A stretch of 50,607 bases of DNA from Prevotella veroralis DSM 19559 = JCM 6290 (GTDB lineage Bacteria > Bacteroidota > Bacteroidia > Bacteroidales > Bacteroidaceae). A program made the position numbers and the translations under genes. Under the pieces are notes generated by a model. That model was not told the DNA's origin and did no database searches. It saw only the letters and a program-made list of their open reading frames with translations. The stretch lies in NCBI RefSeq assembly GCF_000377625.1, contig NZ_KB898334.1, forward strand, positions 46,662 through 97,268, in the 5' to 3' direction. Shown in pieces: positions 16,793 through 26,353 of the stretch. Within the stretch, counting starts at the first letter, position 1. Every line of letters begins with the position of its first letter.

Positions 16793-17191
16793 TTAAAGTA
16801 AATTAGCTGTTTCTGTGAGCTTCTGTATATATTCAGACTTTAACTTAGATAATTCCTTTTCAAATTCTTCTCTTATCACTTCTATTTTTGCTTTAACAAT
16901 AGTGTTTAAGGAAAAAGATTTAGTATAATTATCAGCATCTGCAACATTGAAATCTTTTGCAAATAGGAAATCCGCTGATATGTAATTAGAGTAAAAAAGT
17001 AGTAAACGCAGGAATGAGTCTGAATTAACTACCTTATCGTGTTCTATCTTAGATATTGTGATAACAGATATATCAGTTTGTTCAGCAACTTCCTGCTGCG
17101 TCATCATTAAATACCTGCGCACATTCTTTAAACGATTACCTAATTTCTCTTGCAGCAAATCACTTACATTTTGTGTCATATGTTTCTTCAT
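16793..17191 (-). CDS. Xre-family helix-turn-helix regulator
   Basis: A 132-residue protein. An HTH_3 domain spans about 17-75 (LGNRLKNVRRYLMMTQQEVAEQ...DISVITISKIEHD). It is followed by a C-terminal coiled-coil-like helix (KIEVIREEFEKELSKLKSEYI) suited to dimerisation. Its start codon overlaps the coupling-protein stop by one base (TAATG), so it is co-translated with the T4SS operon and probably provides feedback control. Its target operators are unknown. Confidence 0.8.
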   Translation of the reverse strand: MKKHMTQNVSDLLQEKLGNRLKNVRRYLMMTQQEVAEQTDISVITISKIEHDKVVNSDSFLRLLLFYSNYISADFLFAKDFNVADADNYTKSFSLNTIVKAKIEVIREEFEKELSKLKSEYIQKLTETANLL

Positions 17192-19539
17192 TATTTTACA
17201 GGTTTACCAGGCGGTAAAAGTTCATTAATCATGTTTTCTATTTCAGACTCTATTCTATTAAAGTTACGACTAAGTATAACTTTCATATTTCGGTCAGAGC
17301 CAAAGTCATAAATAGGTGGAATCTCCTCATATTTTTCTTCCTCTGTCTTTATCCTCTTCATGTCGAAGTCTGTCTTACAGAAATACTTTGAAGTTTTAAA
17401 CTCTTCTGAGTTTTCTATCTCAAAAGTGTTCATAGCTCCATTAGGAGTAGGGGTAAAATCTCGAGCAACTTGCCCTGCCAACCACCCAGTAGCCATATCT
17501 GCTATTTTTGCAGCAGGAAGTAGGTGATCCATTTTTTCAGATATAGAAGTAGAAACCTTTTGGTCATTAATAGAAATTGATTTACTTGTCTGTTTTACTT
17601 TTCCAAACACATCATTCTGTGCCCATTCAAGCGTTTCTTTGTTGCGTGCAGCACCCATAAATATATTACCACATGTAGCTATGATAGTTTGCATACCATT
17701 CTTTCCATAATCAGCTTCGAGTTGAGGTAGTTCCTGGAAGCCGAGTGTAACAGATACTTTGTTACTTCGTGCTGTACCTATTAATCGATCTATCTTATGA
17801 AAATAAAGTGTTGGCAACTCATCTATTATCAGACTACAGGGATAGTTGTTCTTACTATTAATCTTAACCACAAGGCGGTTTAGAATTAAAGCATTTAATG
17901 AACCTATAACCTGTTCCTTTTCAGGGTCATTAGCAATGACAAGATAACTTGGATTTGTCTTATCTGATATTTTTAAGTCAAAGTCATCACCTGTAAAAAC
18001 CCAGTAGGCTTCCTCTGTAGCAAGGCGACCAGCAGCAACACGAAGTGTTCCTACCATACCTTCCAACTGATCCATAGCTTTATTTTTAAAAGCTGATTCA
18101 AAAGGAGCCATAAGGGGCTTGATAGCATTATCGCTCATCAATATCTTGAACACACTATCATATGATTTATTTAGGAATTGAAGCACGTGAGCCATATCAG
18201 AATATTCTCCTGTTATAGTGTCAGGCGTAACTCTATTCCCTTTACTATCTTCATACCATGCTTCAGTAATGGTAACAAGACAATTATCACTGTCTTTGTA
18301 AGAAAATCCCTCAAGTTCTACGAAGATTCCATCTTTGTCTAATGACATATTGACAAACTCTTCATTGTTAAAATCAAGTATAACTTCTCCCTTTTCGTTA
18401 ATACCAGCATAATCCGTCCATTGTTTATACACAAGTTGCAATGTACCTTCTTCAACTTGGTCAATATTGATTATTCGTGTATAGTGGAAGAAGCGTTTTA
18501 GCTTTTTTCCTTTCAGATAACCTGTAGGATGAAAATTAACAAAGAAGTATATGATAGCTGCAAGAAAGTTTTCAGAAGCATTCTTAAAGAAAGCCTCTGA
18601 ACCACCTTTTTTATCTCCACCTCCTTTGTTGAGAGACTCTAAAAGCGTTGCTGCTGTTTCTGATGCTGCTGCAATATCAGGTATGTATTTCTTTTGAATA
18701 GGATTGATACGATTCGAATATCTTACATTTGCAAAATTGATGATGCGGAATCCACAATTCTCAGGTAAATGACCATACTTCTTGTTCTTACAGTACTGAT
18801 ATAGTAGGTTCTTTGCAAGAGTTGGAAATTTGAAATCATATACCATCATTGTAAACCCTTTAGCTGAATGTTGACGAATAAAGGGGTCTATGATTCCAAA
18901 TGACTTACCTGATCCAGGAGTTCCTAATACAAGAGTTGCACGAAAGGGGTTAATAATATTTATCCAACCATGGCGCATACGCTTCTTAAAGTAGAAAATC
19001 ATTGGTATGTTTACAGAATATGGATTATCAACCTTATTCTCCATCTGTTGAAAGCTCTCATTTTCAAAGTTGAAACGGTCATCTCCAAGTTTGTGATTGA
19101 AGTACTTACTTATAGCATCCAATCCCTGATGAACAAGCATGATACCAATGACAGAACAAAAGGCATATATTATCCTATTGGTAGGTAAACCTAATATTGT
19201 TCCACCCCAGTTATCCTTATGTACCAATACACTTGTTAGTAGGAGATAAAAGCCAATACCTAATGGTATGACAACCATTGTCTTCATATTGAATTTCAAC
19301 TCCTTCTTTGCCCTTGTTCCTGTACACGTAACTGCTATGCATACCAATTCCATAAACTTACAGCCAATAACACTATTAAAGAGCTTTAGCTTGTATAAGA
19401 AGGATAAAAGAAATTTTGTTATCGGATCACCTGTAAGAATTGGTAAATTCATAACAAGTTCAAGGATAAGGATAATATAGATACAACTTCTAAAAATATT
19501 GTATATCTGCTGCTGTTCCTTAGTTTCTTCTATTGCCAT
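17191..19539 (-). CDS. Type IV coupling protein (VirD4/TraG-like ATPase)
   Basis: A 782-residue protein that links the relaxosome to the secretion channel. N-terminal transmembrane segments lie at about 15-37, 60-72, 86-105 and 122-138. Walker A is GTPGSGKS at 206-213 and Walker B is in SLIIDELPTLYF. Sequences after Walker B (SVTLGFQELPQLEADYG; ATCGNIFMGAARNKET) are typical of the TraG/VirD4 all-alpha and motor regions. It corresponds to the coupling protein called MobC in Bacteroides conjugative transposons. Confidence 0.9.
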   Translation of the reverse strand: MAIEETKEQQQIYNIFRSCIYIILILELVMNLPILTGDPITKFLLSFLYKLKLFNSVIGCKFMELVCIAVTCTGTRAKKELKFNMKTMVVIPLGIGFYLLLTSVLVHKDNWGGTILGLPTNRIIYAFCSVIGIMLVHQGLDAISKYFNHKLGDDRFNFENESFQQMENKVDNPYSVNIPMIFYFKKRMRHGWINIINPFRATLVLGTPGSGKSFGIIDPFIRQHSAKGFTMMVYDFKFPTLAKNLLYQYCKNKKYGHLPENCGFRIINFANVRYSNRINPIQKKYIPDIAAASETAATLLESLNKGGGDKKGGSEAFFKNASENFLAAIIYFFVNFHPTGYLKGKKLKRFFHYTRIINIDQVEEGTLQLVYKQWTDYAGINEKGEVILDFNNEEFVNMSLDKDGIFVELEGFSYKDSDNCLVTITEAWYEDSKGNRVTPDTITGEYSDMAHVLQFLNKSYDSVFKILMSDNAIKPLMAPFESAFKNKAMDQLEGMVGTLRVAAGRLATEEAYWVFTGDDFDLKISDKTNPSYLVIANDPEKEQVIGSLNALILNRLVVKINSKNNYPCSLIIDELPTLYFHKIDRLIGTARSNKVSVTLGFQELPQLEADYGKNGMQTIIATCGNIFMGAARNKETLEWAQNDVFGKVKQTSKSISINDQKVSTSISEKMDHLLPAAKIADMATGWLAGQVARDFTPTPNGAMNTFEIENSEEFKTSKYFCKTDFDMKRIKTEEEKYEEIPPIYDFGSDRNMKVILSRNFNRIESEIENMINELLPPGKPVK

Positions 19540-19559
19540 AGGTTAAAGTGTGTGTTTAT

Positions 19560-19799
19560 TTATCTTACTTTTATTCTCAACACAGGACGTATTTGTGCCG
19601 CATCTGTTTTAAGGATAGACGAAACATAACCTGATTGAAGTGTTATACACTTTGCGTATAATTCTTCTGTCTGCGAAGAAGATCCGTCTGGTGTAGAACT
19701 TAAATAAGGAGAAGTTGAGAAAACATCTCCTTTGATAGTCTGCATAGATTTTCTAATAGTCTCTAAATTAGCTGATAGAGGTTCGATAATCATACTCAT
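19560..19799 (-). CDS. Small hypothetical protein in the T4SS operon
   Basis: A 79-residue protein without signal peptide or membrane segment, Ser/Thr-rich in the middle (STSPYLSSTPDGSSSQ) and ending VLRIKVR. It is placed between the TraO-like gene and the coupling protein, where other Bacteroides elements encode TraP or TraQ, but I see no clear similarity to either. Reality is supported by tight packing (5 bp from the upstream gene). Confidence 0.5.
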   Translation of the reverse strand: MSMIIEPLSANLETIRKSMQTIKGDVFSTSPYLSSTPDGSSSQTEELYAKCITLQSGYVSSILKTDAAQIRPVLRIKVR

Positions 19800-19804
19800 C
19801 TTTC

Positions 19805-20311
19805 TTACAAAGGAATTTTAATTCCTACAGTTAGTCCATTTCGGAAGGTATCTCCATGCATGAAGCATACATTGTTTTTCTGTTTGAGAACGAGTTTTAC
19901 TCCACTACGTAAAGTATAGCTATATTCAAAACTACCTTCTGCACCAAAGAAATAATCACCACGTACAGCTCCTGCTATGGGACCGACATTGAGACGCAAT
20001 GTTGAATTACGCCAACGGACGAGACTTTTCTTATAAACTATGCCACCATTCCAGTAGTAGTTTTTCCAAAAAGACTTACTACACACCTTACCACATTCGG
20101 GGTCCCTTTCCCAACGGTTTCCAGCTTCACCAAATATCTCGAAGGCGTTGTCATAACTCAATTCTTTTTCATAGCCAAAACTGGCGTTCAGAGTGTTTCT
20201 AAACATAATACCAGTGTTTAATGTAAAGAACTGGTCTCCATCACCTGCATAGGTATTTAATGTTACGGTGAGTAGTAACATTAGGGGTAATAGTATTTTT
20301 TTCATGTTCAT
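19805..20311 (-). CDS. traO: TraO-like conjugative transposon protein
   Basis: A 168-residue exported protein (signal peptide MNMKKILLPLMLLLTVTLNTYAG). The mature part has alternating beta-strand patterns with glycine and aromatic residues (NTGIMFRNTLNASFGYE; RLNVGPIAGAVRGDYFFG; FRNGLTVGIKIPL), as expected of a small outer-membrane barrel. Size and position after TraN match TraO of the Bacteroides CTn family. Confidence 0.7.
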   Translation of the reverse strand: MNMKKILLPLMLLLTVTLNTYAGDGDQFFTLNTGIMFRNTLNASFGYEKELSYDNAFEIFGEAGNRWERDPECGKVCSKSFWKNYYWNGGIVYKKSLVRWRNSTLRLNVGPIAGAVRGDYFFGAEGSFEYSYTLRSGVKLVLKQKNNVCFMHGDTFRNGLTVGIKIPL

Positions 20312-20327
20312 ATATTTTTCTCCTAAA

Positions 20328-21254
20328 TTATCTATTACGTGAAAGACTCTTCATTAGATGTTCGTCAAACCCATCAGCATGTAATATATCTGAATATTCT
20401 ATTGGAATATACAATACACGCCCTGATATTTGATTTTCAGAAATTTCCAAATTGAGTATCTTTTCATCAGGGAAAGTTAGCTTGTTCAACACAATAACAT
20501 TACGATACCCTTTTTTGAAAGAAGTTGCTTTGTTAAGTTCATATACAGGAGTTAGCTCTATAGTTTGAGTATTAGTAGCTTTACTTTCTTTCTTATCTGT
20601 TAGCTTAACTCTTATCTCATCAATATCAAACTTAATGTTAGTGTTATTATACAAAGAGAAGTCTATGAAGAAATAATCATCTATAGAGTAGATATTATTA
20701 ACAACAGCCTTTATCCCATATTTTTTATAATGGATATTATGGAAACGAGCAGATGTCCCATAGATAGCCCATGCAAGACGTGCCATATCAGCCTCTGGCA
20801 TCATCACATCGGGATTAGTGTAGCGTTTAGTATCATATAAATCTATATTATAGATAGAATTTGCAAGTGCCGGACCTTTCACATAGACAATATTTAATTG
20901 TGCTATATGGCGTTCTCCAATAACAGTCATTGTACCTACAAGTTCATAGTTATACATTTTCCCTGCAGGTTTAATTCTTACAATATTATCTGCACATTGG
21001 TTGCCAATAATATTATTTGTTGATATATCTACGAGCTTAATATTTTCGGGCATGATAATGTGAGTCGTAACTTGCTCATTTACATATACAGTATTTTTGC
21101 GAAGATCGCTATCAAAGATATAAGCATCTTCTACACTCCCACGTTGGATATAATGCACCTTTGCAGTATCAGGTACAATTTCTTTATATCTCTTTTGCGC
21201 CCATACTGTTATTGTACTAAGGCACACTAATGATAATAGCATTATTTTTCTCAT
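20328..21254 (-). CDS. traN: TraN-like (VirB9-like, DUF4138) protein
   Basis: A 308-residue secreted protein starting MRKIMLLSLVCLSTITVWAQ. The DUF4138 pattern is visible: a beta-rich N-terminal half (THIIMPENIKLVDISTNNII; ADNIVRIKP; IAQLNIVYVKGP) and a C-terminal half with FFIDFSLYNNTNIKFDIDEI. It forms the outer-membrane/periplasmic part of the T4SS core with TraM and TraO. The start at 21254 gives a normal signal peptide 19 bp after TraM. Longer in-frame starts would overlap TraM. Confidence 0.8.
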   Translation of the reverse strand: MRKIMLLSLVCLSTITVWAQKRYKEIVPDTAKVHYIQRGSVEDAYIFDSDLRKNTVYVNEQVTTHIIMPENIKLVDISTNNIIGNQCADNIVRIKPAGKMYNYELVGTMTVIGERHIAQLNIVYVKGPALANSIYNIDLYDTKRYTNPDVMMPEADMARLAWAIYGTSARFHNIHYKKYGIKAVVNNIYSIDDYFFIDFSLYNNTNIKFDIDEIRVKLTDKKESKATNTQTIELTPVYELNKATSFKKGYRNVIVLNKLTFPDEKILNLEISENQISGRVLYIPIEYSDILHADGFDEHLMKSLSRNR

Positions 21255-21273
21255 TACTTTTTCTTTTATTAAG

Positions 21274-22527
21274 TTATTCTTCATTTGATGTATTGATAAG
21301 ATAAACGATAGTATTGTACTTAATACGTGCTTTGTTCTTACGCATATTGGAAGAAAGAGCACTGCTTGCCGACTGATAAATATTCTGTAGGGCTTGTAAA
21401 GCTACAGATTCTCCATTTACAGTACTTCCTGTATTATTGCCAAATTGCATATTCTGTTGAATAGCCTGCGCACCAGCTTCTTTCATCATGTCTCTAAAAG
21501 CAGACTCAGGAACATAAAATCCCTCCATACCATCATTGTCATATACTGATAAATTCACTTTAATGAATTTATTACCTACAAGAACACTTGTGATGCTTGC
21601 AAGTACACGTTGCTGACCAAAGCCTGTAACAAGTCCATACAAATATGTACCTTTTTTTAAAAGGATTTTATTAATCGTTACATCATCAAGGAGTTTGAAA
21701 CGTAATCGAGTTCCCTCATGTGCTTTAGTAGTCTTATCTATCATTGCTTTGATTAGAGGGGAATCAATACTTTTGTTTGCAGTAACAGTATTGAACTTAT
21801 CTGCATTTTGACTCTGTACCTTTTCTACCGTTTGTGGTTTTTCCTCTTTCTTAGTCTTTTTATTCTTTGAGGAATGTGAAGGACGTTGTGATTGCCCATT
21901 TCTATATCCATAGCTTGGAACATCATAATCATCATAGCTACCTCCATTATAACCATTATCTTCTCTAAAGTTATCCTCTACGGCTTTCTGTGCAGCACGA
22001 CTTCGTTTCTGAATATATTCAAGTTCCTTTGCATAATCATCTAATTCGTCTTGACGACTACGAGTGCTATTCCTGCTTGATACTCTTCCTCCTCTATTAT
22101 AACTATTATACCCTCCGTTAGCATAAGAGTTAATATGCTTACGGGATTCAGCAAGACTTCGCTCCATTTCCTCCTGAGCCTTCTGTTGTGCTTGTCGTTC
22201 AGCATTATCTTTGTCTATCTGATTCATTTCGTCCTCAGAATAGGCATTGCCAAGAGAATCTTTCTGCTCTACATCTTCTCCAAATCCTCCAATCGCAGAA
22301 TAGCCATCGGCACCCATATTTAAATCTTCCATACCTGCCATCTTATTTTTCATCTCACTATTCTCTGCATCAGGAAGAGCCATGTTCAGAGAATCGGTAG
22401 CTACTTTCCCTGTTGTTGTATTTCCTCCATCAAATACTGATGAAATCTCATAGGCAAAGAACGTTAAAGGGAGAAATATTACCAGAGGAAAAATATACTT
22501 AGGCTGTTTTAAATTTAGCTTTCTCAT
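21274..22527 (-). CDS. traM: TraM-like (VirB10-like) protein
   Basis: A 417-residue protein. A short cytoplasmic start (MRKLNLKQPKY) precedes one transmembrane helix (IFPLVIFLPLTFFAYEI). A long low-complexity periplasmic stalk at about 75-230 is rich in Gln, Arg, Ser, Gly and Tyr. A C-terminal domain follows (GTRLRFKLLDDVTINKILLK; YLYGLVTGFGQQRV), characteristic of conjugative transposon TraM. Like VirB10, it spans the envelope. Its start overlaps the TraL stop by one base. Confidence 0.85.
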   Translation of the reverse strand: MRKLNLKQPKYIFPLVIFLPLTFFAYEISSVFDGGNTTTGKVATDSLNMALPDAENSEMKNKMAGMEDLNMGADGYSAIGGFGEDVEQKDSLGNAYSEDEMNQIDKDNAERQAQQKAQEEMERSLAESRKHINSYANGGYNSYNRGGRVSSRNSTRSRQDELDDYAKELEYIQKRSRAAQKAVEDNFREDNGYNGGSYDDYDVPSYGYRNGQSQRPSHSSKNKKTKKEEKPQTVEKVQSQNADKFNTVTANKSIDSPLIKAMIDKTTKAHEGTRLRFKLLDDVTINKILLKKGTYLYGLVTGFGQQRVLASITSVLVGNKFIKVNLSVYDNDGMEGFYVPESAFRDMMKEAGAQAIQQNMQFGNNTGSTVNGESVALQALQNIYQSASSALSSNMRKNKARIKYNTIVYLINTSNEE

Positions 22528-23036
22528 TATTTTCCTTTCTTTAAAAAATTGACAATACGTTGTAATTGACGATAATCCTGTACTATACGTATAGAATCTT
22601 CATGACTTTTATCTTTAATCACCAAAAGAGAATCAAGTTCTCGATGAATAGATACTCCTTTATCAGTAACTTGCTTAAACTCTAATTTGGTTGTCTTCTT
22701 TGTTTCTTCAATCTGTCTAAGCCCATTCATCATAGGAGATATATCTTCGATAGAGTTCTCTTGCTTACTCATTTTCATCTCTATATTATCAGAAGACTTA
22801 TCTCTTGTCATATCATAGACAATAGAAATAGCAGTTGTCACAAAAGCAAAACTAAGAGTACCTACAACTAAGGCAAAGAAAGTCTTTCGATTTTCTAATG
22901 CCCATTGGTTGCCTTGGTCTATTCTATCTCGTAGTTTCCAGCCATTGGACGCTTGCCTGCAAAGATACCGCAGCTGACGTTTGTATCTTGGCATATTCTT
23001 TTCGTTTTCTTTTCCTGTCATAGCTTTAATATTCAA
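22527..23036 (-). CDS. traL: TraL-like protein
   Basis: A 169-residue protein with a basic N-terminal region (RYKRQLRYLCRQASNGWKLR), one membrane segment near 55-75 (FFALVVGTLSFAFVTTAISI) and a periplasmic helical tail. The N-terminal part resembles DUF3989/TraL, while the tail is longer than usual for TraL. The first ATG overlaps TraK by 11 nt; Met6 or Met15 are alternative starts. Confidence 0.65.
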   Translation of the reverse strand: MNIKAMTGKENEKNMPRYKRQLRYLCRQASNGWKLRDRIDQGNQWALENRKTFFALVVGTLSFAFVTTAISIVYDMTRDKSSDNIEMKMSKQENSIEDISPMMNGLRQIEETKKTTKLEFKQVTDKGVSIHRELDSLLVIKDKSHEDSIRIVQDYRQLQRIVNFLKKGK

Positions 23037-23628
23037 GATCTGTATTCTTTAAAGTTCTCCAATGTGTTATGAGTAGTCCATGTGGATTATTCTGAGTGCG
23101 TGGTACAGTTTCTATATCACCTGTAGTAATGAGCGAACGTCTTATACTCTTTGTACGTCTCTTGATATTTTGGGTCCCATAATATGTGAATCTTCGTGTT
23201 CTTTCATCCAATTTTATACTATCACACATAATTGTACAGGTCGCAGAGGAAGATACAATATCAGAGAAGAAACCATTTTCTTCCATAGCTTGCTTCTGCT
23301 TCATAGCTGTGCCATCAGCCATATACATCGCTTTCCCTAATGTCCATTTGATGTAGTCATCATCAGGGGGGAGCGTGAAGAAATATTGGTGAAAGAGCTG
23401 TATATGGGCTTTTGCTTCCATAACGAAATTAGCTTCCTGTTTACTACGTTCAGCAAGGAATGGTATATCGCCATCAAGCACATATACTTGATTACGTTCA
23501 TCTGACAAGACCTTAGCTCCATATATAATAAGCATAGCGCAGATAACTACGTTGCCGGCAATAGTCAGCAACACAGTCATCAAGGCAAGTTTTGTCTTCT
23601 TTTCTAAACTTTGTATTAACATATTCAA
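23026..23628 (-). CDS. traK: TraK-like (VirB8-like) protein
   Basis: A 200-residue bitopic inner-membrane protein with a hydrophobic segment at about 14-40 (LALMTVLLTIAGNVVICAML). The periplasmic domain contains AHIQLFHQYFFTLPPDDDYI, a pattern conserved in TraK, and a final HGLLITHWRT. It is a structural T4SS component analogous to VirB8, and sits in the conserved order TraJ-TraK-TraL-TraM. Confidence 0.85.
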   Translation of the reverse strand: MNMLIQSLEKKTKLALMTVLLTIAGNVVICAMLIIYGAKVLSDERNQVYVLDGDIPFLAERSKQEANFVMEAKAHIQLFHQYFFTLPPDDDYIKWTLGKAMYMADGTAMKQKQAMEENGFFSDIVSSSATCTIMCDSIKLDERTRRFTYYGTQNIKRRTKSIRRSLITTGDIETVPRTQNNPHGLLITHWRTLKNTDLEY

Positions 23629-23644
23629 TTAATAATCTACAATT

Positions 23645-24952
23645 CTATTTTTTCTTTCCACTATTATTAAGTTTTTCTGCTCGTTCTGATCCTGATATGA
23701 AACTCTTACCAATACTTGAATTACTAATTGCACTATTGACAAGAGAACCAGTAACAGAACCGCCACTTGAACGGCTTTGGTTATAGGCTCCAGCAACACT
23801 TGCAGCAGTACTTGCACCACCTGTTGCAGCTCCAACAGCGACACCGACTGCTGCACCAGCAGCACCAGCAGCTCCACCTGATGTACCGGCAGCCATAGAA
23901 CCAGCACCAGAAGAAACACCTCCAGGAATGAGCCAAGAACATACCTCAGGTACCATACTTAGAATCTTGGCACCTGCTAACATTCCGACAACATACATGC
24001 AAGTCGTTCCAATCGCTTGCATACCAAGTGCACCTATATTATTCCAGCCAGCTGCGTTATGAAGAAGTTGATTATACGCTGTTAAATCTGACTTTAAATA
24101 GTACATTATTAGGAAGTCTATATAATAGACTATCAAATAAACAAGAAATCCCCATAGAGAAATTGTTAGATACTTTGAAATCCATTGTGACCATGCACTT
24201 CTCCAGGGTGGGACTATTGAAAGCGCAAACATAACAGGGCAGAAGAGTTTTAATACACTTAGAAATATACGTTGTCCAACCAACATTCCATAGTAAGTCA
24301 TTTGGAATATTATTTCTCCTATAAAACGAATGATGTCATTTGCCCACTCGCTTATCTTCGTTTCAAGTAATACAGCAGCTTGTTTTGCAAAGTTCTGTAT
24401 ACTTATACCAATATTTTCTACTCCATGCTGAATTTTATCCCAAATCCCATCTTCTGTTGCAGCATCTTGGGCAGCCTTTTGCTCCTCTTGCTTTGACATT
24501 TGACTTCGAAGAGAATCCATGTATTCTTGTTGTTTTGTTGCAACAGCTCTTTCTAAAGTTGCAACCTGCTTATTTGCAGCTTTTGCCATTCCTTGCGTTC
24601 TACTTTCAAGCCAATTGCCTGGGACATCTAAAGCACTACAAATCAAAGGAGAAAATTGAATACAAATAGCAAGACCTAAAATACGGAGTATCTTTAGTAC
24701 GTCCATAGCACGTCTTCCAAGAATCATCACCCAGCATTCGTATGAGCCAACGCACAAAGCAAGAGTTATTCCTAAGCCTCTTGCCATACTTTGCATTTCT
24801 CCAAACAATCCATTTGTCGGAGCAGACTTCATAACACTCATAAGTTCAGCCAAACTTTCATCTATGACAGGTAAGCCCATTGTTAGAAGCTGATTAACAA
24901 AGGCTGTCATCATCATATTTATGCTCAATAATTGGTCTATCATAATCATCAT
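23645..24952 (-). CDS. traJ: TraJ-like (VirB6/TrbL-like) membrane protein
   Basis: A 435-residue polytopic inner-membrane protein. Hydrophobic helices occur at about 55-90, 205-250, 255-285 and 310-335 (FLVYLIVYYIDFLIMYYL). A cytosolic or periplasmic Gln/Ala/Lys-rich helical insert lies at about 120-170. The C-terminal 90 residues are a Gly/Ala/Ser-rich low-complexity tail (GAAGAAGAAVGVAVGAATGG). TraJ forms the inner-membrane channel base. Confidence 0.8.
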   Translation of the reverse strand: MMIMIDQLLSINMMMTAFVNQLLTMGLPVIDESLAELMSVMKSAPTNGLFGEMQSMARGLGITLALCVGSYECWVMILGRRAMDVLKILRILGLAICIQFSPLICSALDVPGNWLESRTQGMAKAANKQVATLERAVATKQQEYMDSLRSQMSKQEEQKAAQDAATEDGIWDKIQHGVENIGISIQNFAKQAAVLLETKISEWANDIIRFIGEIIFQMTYYGMLVGQRIFLSVLKLFCPVMFALSIVPPWRSAWSQWISKYLTISLWGFLVYLIVYYIDFLIMYYLKSDLTAYNQLLHNAAGWNNIGALGMQAIGTTCMYVVGMLAGAKILSMVPEVCSWLIPGGVSSGAGSMAAGTSGGAAGAAGAAVGVAVGAATGGASTAASVAGAYNQSRSSGGSVTGSLVNSAISNSSIGKSFISGSERAEKLNNSGKKK

Positions 24953-24961
24953 TCTTATGAA

Positions 24962-25633
24962 TTAATAAAAAGCTTTTGCGAAACGTGCAAGAGTTGTTAC
25001 CTTCTTTACAAGTTCTTCCATATCTTTCTTTGCTTTAGCAAACCCTCTTTCTCTTTTTGCATTTTCAAGTTCATATCCAACTCCTGTTTTGCGAAGGTAG
25101 GCTATGTTTGAAGTTATCACTTCATTTCTATCTGTGAGTTCTTTAATACTTCCAGCCATCTTACCTTTACTTTTTATCATACAATAAGTCAATCCTTCTG
25201 TAATGGACGATTGCATGTCCGTGAATAACTCCTTATATTTCCCATATACCAGGTCAGAGTTTCGGTCAGCTGCACGTGCTATTTCTTCATTATGGAGTTC
25301 TTCTATCTTTTTACGTTCTTTTTCTATAATTTGTTGTTTTAAAGCTTGAACAGCGACCTGCTTTTCTCGACGTGGGGCAACAGTTTTAACGTTAGAATCA
25401 CTTTCCTTGAAGACAACACGCCAGCCTGATTTAAAGCCTCTCCATTCCCATTTTTTGCTTGCGCCACTATAATTTTTATGGAAAAGAAGGTACCACCAAT
25501 CGGGAGAGAAATCCCAATGTCCTTGTTCCATAGAGCGAATCTGATGCTCTTTCTGTGAATCGTGAACAGGCTGCTGAGCTGTTACAGTTAAAGTCACAGT
25601 TAAGAAGATTATAAAGAAAAGTATTCTTTTCAT
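24962..25633 (-). CDS. DUF5045-like secreted protein of the tra operon
   Basis: A 223-residue protein with a signal peptide (MKRILFFIIFLTVTLTVTAQ). A Trp-rich module follows (GHWDFSPDWWYLLFHKNYSG; KWEWRGFKSGWRV), which I recognise as DUF5045 from Bacteroidales conjugative elements. The second half is a charged helical region (KQQIIEKERKKIEELHNEE) compatible with a coiled coil. It probably sits in the periplasm. It overlaps the upstream gene's end by 4 nt. Confidence 0.65.
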   Translation of the reverse strand: MKRILFFIIFLTVTLTVTAQQPVHDSQKEHQIRSMEQGHWDFSPDWWYLLFHKNYSGASKKWEWRGFKSGWRVVFKESDSNVKTVAPRREKQVAVQALKQQIIEKERKKIEELHNEEIARAADRNSDLVYGKYKELFTDMQSSITEGLTYCMIKSKGKMAGSIKELTDRNEVITSNIAYLRKTGVGYELENAKRERGFAKAKKDMEELVKKVTTLARFAKAFY

Positions 25634-26319
25634 ATCTCTGTAAGATTTTTATTCCATGAGTTTATTATATCGTTTGCTATGCCTGTATAGACTTCGCTGT
25701 TGAGAATGTCCCATATATAATCGTATTTAAATCCTCCAATGGCAACACAACGACTCCAAAAAAGTGCTTGGTTGATAATACCACGTATGATTGCTACCTG
25801 CTCCTGAATATTAAAGATAATCTCCATACGCTCATCCATTGATGCTTTAAGAATGTTTGTTTCAGAAGCAACGAGTAAAGCTACAGATTTTTTTAAGAGC
25901 GACACTCTCTTACTTACATTGTAGTTCGCCTCTGCAAAATACCATGCTACCTGTGGTTTACGTAGTAGATTCTTTCCCATTAATTTTGTGAATTGTATAT
26001 ATTCCTTTACTGTACTTCCTACATCAAGTGTTGTCTTTGACATAGCAGCAGCAAGAACTATCCATTGATGTGCATTATTGAGCTTTGTATTTAGGGTGGT
26101 TCTAACATCATTAAACTTAGTAGCATTATCTGTTACAAGTTGCTGTTCTATATAACTTGTGTTCACTTGATTTACAGAAGCATCCTCGGCTTTAGCCATT
26201 TTCTTATGTAGATTTATAAGTGCTGTTATTGTAGGCATATCAGCAGGAAACTCGATTCCAGCATGACTATATGTAAAGGAGCCAACTATAAAAAGTAGTA
26301 TAAGCAGAATCTTTTTCAT
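25630..26319 (-). CDS. VirB5-like helical periplasmic protein
   Basis: A 229-residue protein with a signal peptide (MKKILLILLFIVGSFTYSHA) and an almost fully helical mature part. The length, helical pattern and C-terminal block (YIWDILNSEVYTGIANDIINSW) resemble the neighbouring 26354 gene and the distant 7407 gene, so the three may be divergent paralogues. The placement after TraG matches the TraI/VirB5 slot. Confidence 0.6.
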   Translation of the reverse strand: MKKILLILLFIVGSFTYSHAGIEFPADMPTITALINLHKKMAKAEDASVNQVNTSYIEQQLVTDNATKFNDVRTTLNTKLNNAHQWIVLAAAMSKTTLDVGSTVKEYIQFTKLMGKNLLRKPQVAWYFAEANYNVSKRVSLLKKSVALLVASETNILKASMDERMEIIFNIQEQVAIIRGIINQALFWSRCVAIGGFKYDYIWDILNSEVYTGIANDIINSWNKNLTEI

Positions 26320-26353
26320 TCTTTACAGGATAAAATGAGAGTGATAAACTTTA

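Noticed and set aside
19805..20311. TraO ends VGIKIPL, similar to the GIKI tail of other proteins
   Set aside because: It is an outer-membrane barrel with a signal peptide, the motif is not at the exact terminus, and it fits a last beta strand.
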